In this document: in pieces, positions 14,477 to 18,321 of the stretch
Layout: each line of letters starts with the position of its first letter
Numbering within the stretch: position 1 is the stretch's first letter
Source of the DNA: an uncultured Erysipelotrichaceae bacterium
GTDB lineage: Bacteria > Bacillota_I > Bacilli_A > Erysipelotrichales > Erysipelotrichaceae
DNA length: 18,321 nucleotides
NCBI GenBank assembly: GCA_944326175.1
Contig: CALVCY010000066.1
Coordinates: 1-18,321 of the forward strand
Direction: 5' to 3'
Position numbers and translations under genes: made by a program
The notes under the pieces: model-generated
What the model was told of the DNA's origin: nothing
The model's input: the letters and a program-made list of their open reading frames with translations, nothing else
Databases searched by the model: none

Positions 14477-16687
14477 ATGGCAAAACAAGTATTCACCAAA
14501 GAATTCCATGGTCGCACCATCACCGTCGAGACCGGCGAACTGGCCAAACAGGCCGGTGGCGCCGTATTGGTCCGCTGCGATGATACAGTGGTCTTATCCA
14601 CTGCCGCGGCCAATCACACTCGAAAGGATACCGACTTTTTCCCATTGACGGTTTCCTACGAAGAAAAAATGTATTCCGTCGGCAAGATCCCCGGAGGTTT
14701 CTTACGCCGTGAAGGTCGACCCAGTGAACACGCAACATTGAGTGCACGGATGATCGACCGCCCCATCCGTCCACTTTTCCCGGATGGATTTCGCAACGAA
14801 GTCCAAGTCGTCAATACCGTCTTGTCCGTTGATCCAAACGCCACCAGTGAAATGACGGCTATGCTGGGTAGCTCCCTGGCATTGTCCATTTCCGATATCC
14901 CATTTCATGGACCGATCGCTGGTGTGATCATCGGTCGTGTCGATGGTCAATTCGTGGTCAATCCGGATGTTGAAACCAGTGAACGCAGTGATATCCATTT
15001 AACGGTTGCCGGGACCAAGTATGCCATCAACATGGTAGAAGCCGGTGCCAAAGAAGTCAGTGAAGAGGACATGCTCGATGCGTTGATGTTTGGTCATGAA
15101 TGCATCAAAGAATTGTGCTTGTGGGAAGAAGAAATCATTGCCCAATGTGGTAAACCCAAAATGGAATATGAAGTCTATTCAGTCGATCCCACCATTACCG
15201 CCTATGTGGATGAACATGCCAAAGCCGATCTAGTCGCTGCGGTTTCCATCCACGAAAAATTGGAACGCTATGGCCGTATCGATGAATTGACCGAACAGAT
15301 GGCAAAACAAGTTTCTGCGTTGGATTGCTATGCAAGCGATGCCGAAAAAGCAAAAGCCGAAAAACAAACCCGTGAATATTGCACCAGCATCGTCGCGGGT
15401 GAAGTGCGTCGATTGATCAGTGTTGAAAAGATCCGTCCAGATGGTCGTAAATTGGATGAATTGCGTCCGCTGGACAGCCAGGTCGATCTATTGCCGCGTG
15501 TGCATGGTTCTGCACTGTTTACCCGTGGTGAGACCCAGGTATTGTCCGTGACGACACTGGGTCCGCTTGGTGAAAACCAGATCATTGACGATGTGACCGA
15601 AGTGGAAGAAAAACGCTTCATGCATCAATACAATTTCCCACCATATTCCGTTGGAGAAACCGGACGGATGGGTTCTCCCGGTAGACGTGAGATCGGTCAT
15701 GGCGCATTGGGTGAGCGCGCATTGTTACAAGTTTTGCCCAGTGAAGAAGAATTCCCATATTGCATCCGTACCGTGGCGGAAGTATTGGAATCCAACGGTT
15801 CTTCCAGCCAGGCATCGATCTGTGCAGGGACCATGTCGCTAATGGCAGCCGGTGTCCCCATCAAAGCACCAGTGGCTGGTGTAGCCATGGGCTTGATCAC
15901 GGTTGGCGATACCTACAGTATCTTGACCGATATCCAGGGTATGGAAGATCATTACGGGGATATGGACTTCAAAGTCGCCGGTACTCGGGAAGGAATCACG
16001 GCATTGCAGATGGATATCAAGGTCGAAGGCATCTCCCGTGAGGTCTTCAAAGAAGCATTAGCGCAAGCGAAAAAGGGACGCTTCGAAATTTTAGATAACA
16101 TGGAAGCTACCATTGCTGCGCCACGTGACCATGTTTCTGAATATGCACCGAAGATGGAAACCTTCATGATCGATCCGGATAAGATCCGTGAAGTGATCGG
16201 TACCGGTGGTAAAGTGATCAATAGCATCATCGATGAATGTGATAAGGTCAAGATCGATATCGAAGATGACGGTAAAGTCGTGATCTATCATACCGATGCC
16301 GCTGCCATTGCCAAAGCAAAGCAGATGATCATGGATATCGTGCGTGAAGCCAAAGTTGGTGAGATCTTCGAAGGAGCGATCACCCGGATCGAAAACTATG
16401 GTATTTTCGTCAATCTGTTTGGCAATTGCGAAGGATTGTGTCATGTATCCAAACTCAGATGGGAACGTGTGGAAAACCCCAATGATCTTTATAAAGTCGG
16501 GGATGTCGTAAGAGTCGTGGTCGATGCGATCGACGATTCCGGTAAAGTCAGCTGTTCTGTTCGGGATTTGATGCAAAAACCGGAAGGTTATGTCGAACCC
16601 AAACCATTCAAAGGCAAGGATCGTGACCGTGGTCATGGTCGCAACCATGGAAATAATGGAGAACGTCGTTCGTTTCGCAAAGATTAA
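14477..16687 (+). CDS. pnp: Polynucleotide phosphorylase
   Basis: 736 residues, a normal length. This 3'-5' exoribonuclease degrades RNA with phosphate in a trimeric ring. Order of domains: RNase PH 1 (about 1-145, with [31 protein letters not shown]), a helical domain (about 145-310), and RNase PH 2 (about 315-545). PH 2 holds the phosphate-binding GSSSQAS at 441-447 and the catalytic acidic GDMDFK at 494-499. A KH domain follows ([12 protein letters not shown] from 573), then an S1 domain (about 627-697, [20 protein letters not shown]), then a short basic Arg/Gly/His tail. The ribosome binding site is weak, in a purine-rich leader. rpsO, a frequent upstream partner, is not here. Confidence 0.97.
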   Translation: MAKQVFTKEFHGRTITVETGELAKQAGGAVLVRCDDTVVLSTAAANHTRKDTDFFPLTVSYEEKMYSVGKIPGGFLRREGRPSEHATLSARMIDRPIRPLFPDGFRNEVQVVNTVLSVDPNATSEMTAMLGSSLALSISDIPFHGPIAGVIIGRVDGQFVVNPDVETSERSDIHLTVAGTKYAINMVEAGAKEVSEEDMLDALMFGHECIKELCLWEEEIIAQCGKPKMEYEVYSVDPTITAYVDEHAKADLVAAVSIHEKLERYGRIDELTEQMAKQVSALDCYASDAEKAKAEKQTREYCTSIVAGEVRRLISVEKIRPDGRKLDELRPLDSQVDLLPRVHGSALFTRGETQVLSVTTLGPLGENQIIDDVTEVEEKRFMHQYNFPPYSVGETGRMGSPGRREIGHGALGERALLQVLPSEEEFPYCIRTVAEVLESNGSSSQASICAGTMSLMAAGVPIKAPVAGVAMGLITVGDTYSILTDIQGMEDHYGDMDFKVAGTREGITALQMDIKVEGISREVFKEALAQAKKGRFEILDNMEATIAAPRDHVSEYAPKMETFMIDPDKIREVIGTGGKVINSIIDECDKVKIDIEDDGKVVIYHTDAAAIAKAKQMIMDIVREAKVGEIFEGAITRIENYGIFVNLFGNCEGLCHVSKLRWERVENPNDLYKVGDVVRVVVDAIDDSGKVSCSVRDLMQKPEGYVEPKPFKGKDRDRGHGRNHGNNGERRSFRKD

Positions 16688-16703
16688 ATAAGTCTGAATC
16701 ATG

Positions 16704-16736
16704 CACACCGTGTCGTTTACGACACGGTGTGTTTTT
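16704..16736 (+). terminator. Rho-independent terminator of pnp
   Basis: A perfect 12-bp stem CACACCGTGTCG (16704-16715) / CGACACGGTGTG (16720-16731) with loop TTTA is followed by TTTTT. Confidence 0.92.
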
Positions 16737-16752
16737 CATCCCGAAAAACCTG

Positions 16753-16758
16753 TATAAT
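16753..16758 (+). promoter_or_regulatory. -10 element of trmB
   Basis: A perfect TATAAT ends 9 nt before the trmB ATG. No convincing -35 is seen (the region is the pnp terminator). Transcription would start about 2-3 nt before the ATG, giving an almost leaderless mRNA. Confidence 0.5.
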
Positions 16759-16767
16759 GATTTCACC

Positions 16768-17394
16768 ATGAGAATGAGAAAGAAAAAATGGGCGTTACCA
16801 TTCATCGAAGCGAATCGCCAATTGATCATTGATTTGAATGAAACGACATCCGTTTTGGATGGAGGCGTTGATATTTTGGAAATCGGATGCGGCAAAGGGG
16901 ATTTTATCGTCGGTTATGCCGCTAAACATCCGGATTTAGTGTGCGTGGCTGTGGAGAAAGATCCAAACGCCATTGCCGTATGTGGGAAAAAAGTCGTTGA
17001 AGCTGGACTTGATAATGTGCGTTTATATTGTGGGGATGGCAAATATCTGCCCAATGTGATCCAAACGGATTGCGTTTCGATGATTTTTTTGAATCACTCC
17101 GATCCCTGGCCAAAAAAGCATCATGCGCGCCGTCGATTGACGCATGAAGATTTCGTACGATTGTATCAACGATGGTTGAAACCAGGAGGGAAAGTGGTAC
17201 AAAAAACCGATAATGCACACTTTTTTGATTATTCCCTGGTTTCGTTAACACATCATGGATTTGAATTGACCAAAGTATGGGTCGACTATCAGATCGGGGA
17301 TGATGAGGATGATGTGGTCAGTGAATATGAGATGAAATTTCGTGATCTTGACCAACCGATATATCGTGCGATTTATACGGTGGTGAAACCATGA
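16768..17394 (+). CDS. trmB: tRNA (guanine-N7-)-methyltransferase TrmB
   Basis: 208 residues, a normal length. TrmB makes m7G46 in tRNA using SAM. The SAM-binding loop EIGCGKG is at 38-44, and the family signature LNHSDPWPKKHHARRRLT is at 108-125. The substrate-binding end SEYEMKF is at 185-191. ATG 16768 gives the usual N-terminus MRMRKKKWALPFIEAN; an in-frame ATG at 16729 lies inside the pnp terminator and is rejected. ATG 16774 would be two residues shorter and also possible. No ribosome binding site precedes it. It overlaps the lipoprotein gene by 4 nt. Confidence 0.95.
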   Translation: MRMRKKKWALPFIEANRQLIIDLNETTSVLDGGVDILEIGCGKGDFIVGYAAKHPDLVCVAVEKDPNAIAVCGKKVVEAGLDNVRLYCGDGKYLPNVIQTDCVSMIFLNHSDPWPKKHHARRRLTHEDFVRLYQRWLKPGGKVVQKTDNAHFFDYSLVSLTHHGFELTKVWVDYQIGDDEDDVVSEYEMKFRDLDQPIYRAIYTVVKP

Positions 17395-18203
17395 AACGGT
17401 TGATCTATACCTTACTTGGACTGTTGGTTCTTACCAGCAGTGGGTGTGCTAGGGAAGTTTCATTCGCGGATCAATTGGATACGACCATTGCCAAAACCTT
17501 GGCAGTAACGATCCCTTTTACCAATCATCGCAAACCAACCATTTCCTACTATGTCCCAACCAATGTCGGGGTATTGGAACAGCAGGAAACCAGTTCGGTT
17601 TTCGTCCTTGGGGAAAGTGAATTTTTGTTTACGTTGAATATCACCAATATCATCAACGGGAATGAGCAACCGAGCGATCGCGGCATCGATACTTCAACGG
17701 CCATTTATACCAATGACGGTGTTTATAGCGATGTCAGTGGTACGGATCATTCTTACACGTTATCGATATTGGATATGGGTGGTGCGTATTATGTTTTATT
17801 GGATACGCCGAAAATATCATTCTATGGTTTGACCAATGCAATCGAATGTGACACTGTCGTTGAAGCCATGATCCGGATATTGAAAAGTGCAGAGATCCAG
17901 GAAGATACGATCATCGCTACGTATGATCGGGAAGAAGCTGCGAAAAGCGAAAAGATCGAATTGGATTTGTTTGATGAGATCATCCCAGAAAATGGTCGAC
18001 TCGAAGAAATCGTGGCGGGAACCATTTCACCGCAGCCGTCTTCTTCCAGTCAACCCAATGCAACGTCATCTCCGTCTGGCACTGATGAACCGGCTGATCC
18101 GGAGATACCCGTCGAATCCACTCAACCGCAACCAACATCCACACCACAAGAAAATGAATTCGAAGATATTTATCAAGAAAGCGGCGACATGTCCCAAGAA
18201 TAA
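17391..18203 (+). CDS. Predicted lipoprotein, function unknown
   Basis: 270 residues. A lipoprotein signal peptide is visible: MKR, a hydrophobic core IYTLLGLLVL, then TSSGC with Cys19 as the likely lipidated residue. The lipobox is relaxed, with Ser at -3. The mature part has no family I recognise; it looks like a beta-rich extracytoplasmic domain up to about residue 205. Residues 212-252 are rich in Pro, Ser, Thr and Gln, resembling a wall-spanning linker, and the last 16 are acidic. The start overlaps the trmB stop (ATGA), so the two are cotranscribed although no functional link is evident. Confidence 0.82.
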   Translation: MKRLIYTLLGLLVLTSSGCAREVSFADQLDTTIAKTLAVTIPFTNHRKPTISYYVPTNVGVLEQQETSSVFVLGESEFLFTLNITNIINGNEQPSDRGIDTSTAIYTNDGVYSDVSGTDHSYTLSILDMGGAYYVLLDTPKISFYGLTNAIECDTVVEAMIRILKSAEIQEDTIIATYDREEAAKSEKIELDLFDEIIPENGRLEEIVAGTISPQPSSSSQPNATSSPSGTDEPADPEIPVESTQPQPTSTPQENEFEDIYQESGDMSQE

Positions 18204-18211
18204 AGGAAATA

Positions 18212-18244
18212 GGCAGAACTGGTCAGACCAGATCTGCCTTTTTT
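18212..18244 (+). terminator. Rho-independent terminator after the lipoprotein gene
   Basis: The stem GGCAGA-A-CTGGTC (18212-18224) / GACCAG-A-TCTGCC (18226-18238) has one A:A mismatch and a very short loop, and runs into TTTTTT (18239-18244). Confidence 0.88.
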
Positions 18245-18273
18245 ATGCAATTTAGTCGCATATACGTTAGAAT
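18245..18273 (+). promoter_or_regulatory. Putative promoter of the gene starting at 18310
   Basis: ATGCAA (18245-18250) and TAGAAT (18268-18273) are 17 bp apart. GAAAGGA follows (18294-18300) as ribosome binding site. Confidence 0.4.
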
Positions 18274-18309
18274 AAAGGCACTTTATAAGAAAAGAAAGGA
18301 CATTCACCT

Positions 18310-18321
18310 ATGTTTGAAAAA
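18310..18321 (+). CDS. Start of a further gene, cut by the window end
   Basis: Only four codons (Met-Phe-Glu-Lys) are inside the window. The ribosome binding site GAAAGGAC and the upstream promoter-like sequence make a real gene start likely. The product cannot be identified. Confidence 0.55.

Noticed and set aside
16091..16708. 205-codon open frame on the minus strand
   Set aside because: It is entirely antisense to the conserved KH/S1 part of pnp and has no family resemblance; a shadow frame.

Overview
The window reads as chromosomal DNA of a low-to-mid GC Gram-positive (Bacillota) anaerobe. Signs are strong AGGAGG-type ribosome binding sites, a YitT-family membrane protein, Spx, MnmA next to RecD2, a modular ECF transporter, and an oxygen-sensitive pyruvate formate-lyase system. 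An Erysipelotrichia-like host is my guess; nothing here proves it. Nearly all genes lie on the + strand, packed in overlapping operons. I see no rRNA, tRNA, CRISPR array, insertion sequence or phage gene.

Layout. (1) 1-582: 3' part of a YitT-family membrane protein. (2) 644-4361: spx, mnmA and recD2 form an operon in which each gene overlaps the next. (3) 4401-5282: an alpha/beta-hydrolase esterase. (4) 5385-10366: an ECF transporter locus. It holds a UPF0397-type S component, a terminator plus a new promoter, a double ABC ATPase, an EcfT subunit, and two tandem SAM hydroxide adenosyltransferase (DUF62) paralogues. (5) 10438-10848, minus strand: a small unrecognised membrane protein. (6) 11121-14361: a pyruvate formate-lyase operon in which the enzyme is split. 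The large subunit carries the Cys-Cys dyad but ends before the glycyl-radical domain. That domain is encoded two genes downstream as a free 81-residue protein. Between them is a 70-residue ORF that resembles only the first part of the radical domain. The activating enzyme pflA follows. (7) 14477-16687: pnp. (8) 16768-18203: trmB and a lipoprotein gene, then the start of another gene at 18310.

One regulatory signal recurs. A 13-bp palindrome, ATGGTTnAACCAT, lies in the spacer of the pfl promoter (extended there to 17 bp). It occurs twice before the ECF S component and once before the esterase, and a TTGGTTTAACCAA variant lies at the end of pflA. It fits the TNGTNNNACNA half-site pattern of FadR-subfamily GntR repressors, so pyruvate/formate metabolism and the transporter may share a repressor. 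No regulator gene is in the window, so this is inference.

The most unusual part is the tripartite pfl locus (large subunit, 70-aa partial radical-domain paralogue, free radical domain, activase). Next is the pairing of two SAM-cleaving enzymes with an ECF transporter of unknown substrate.
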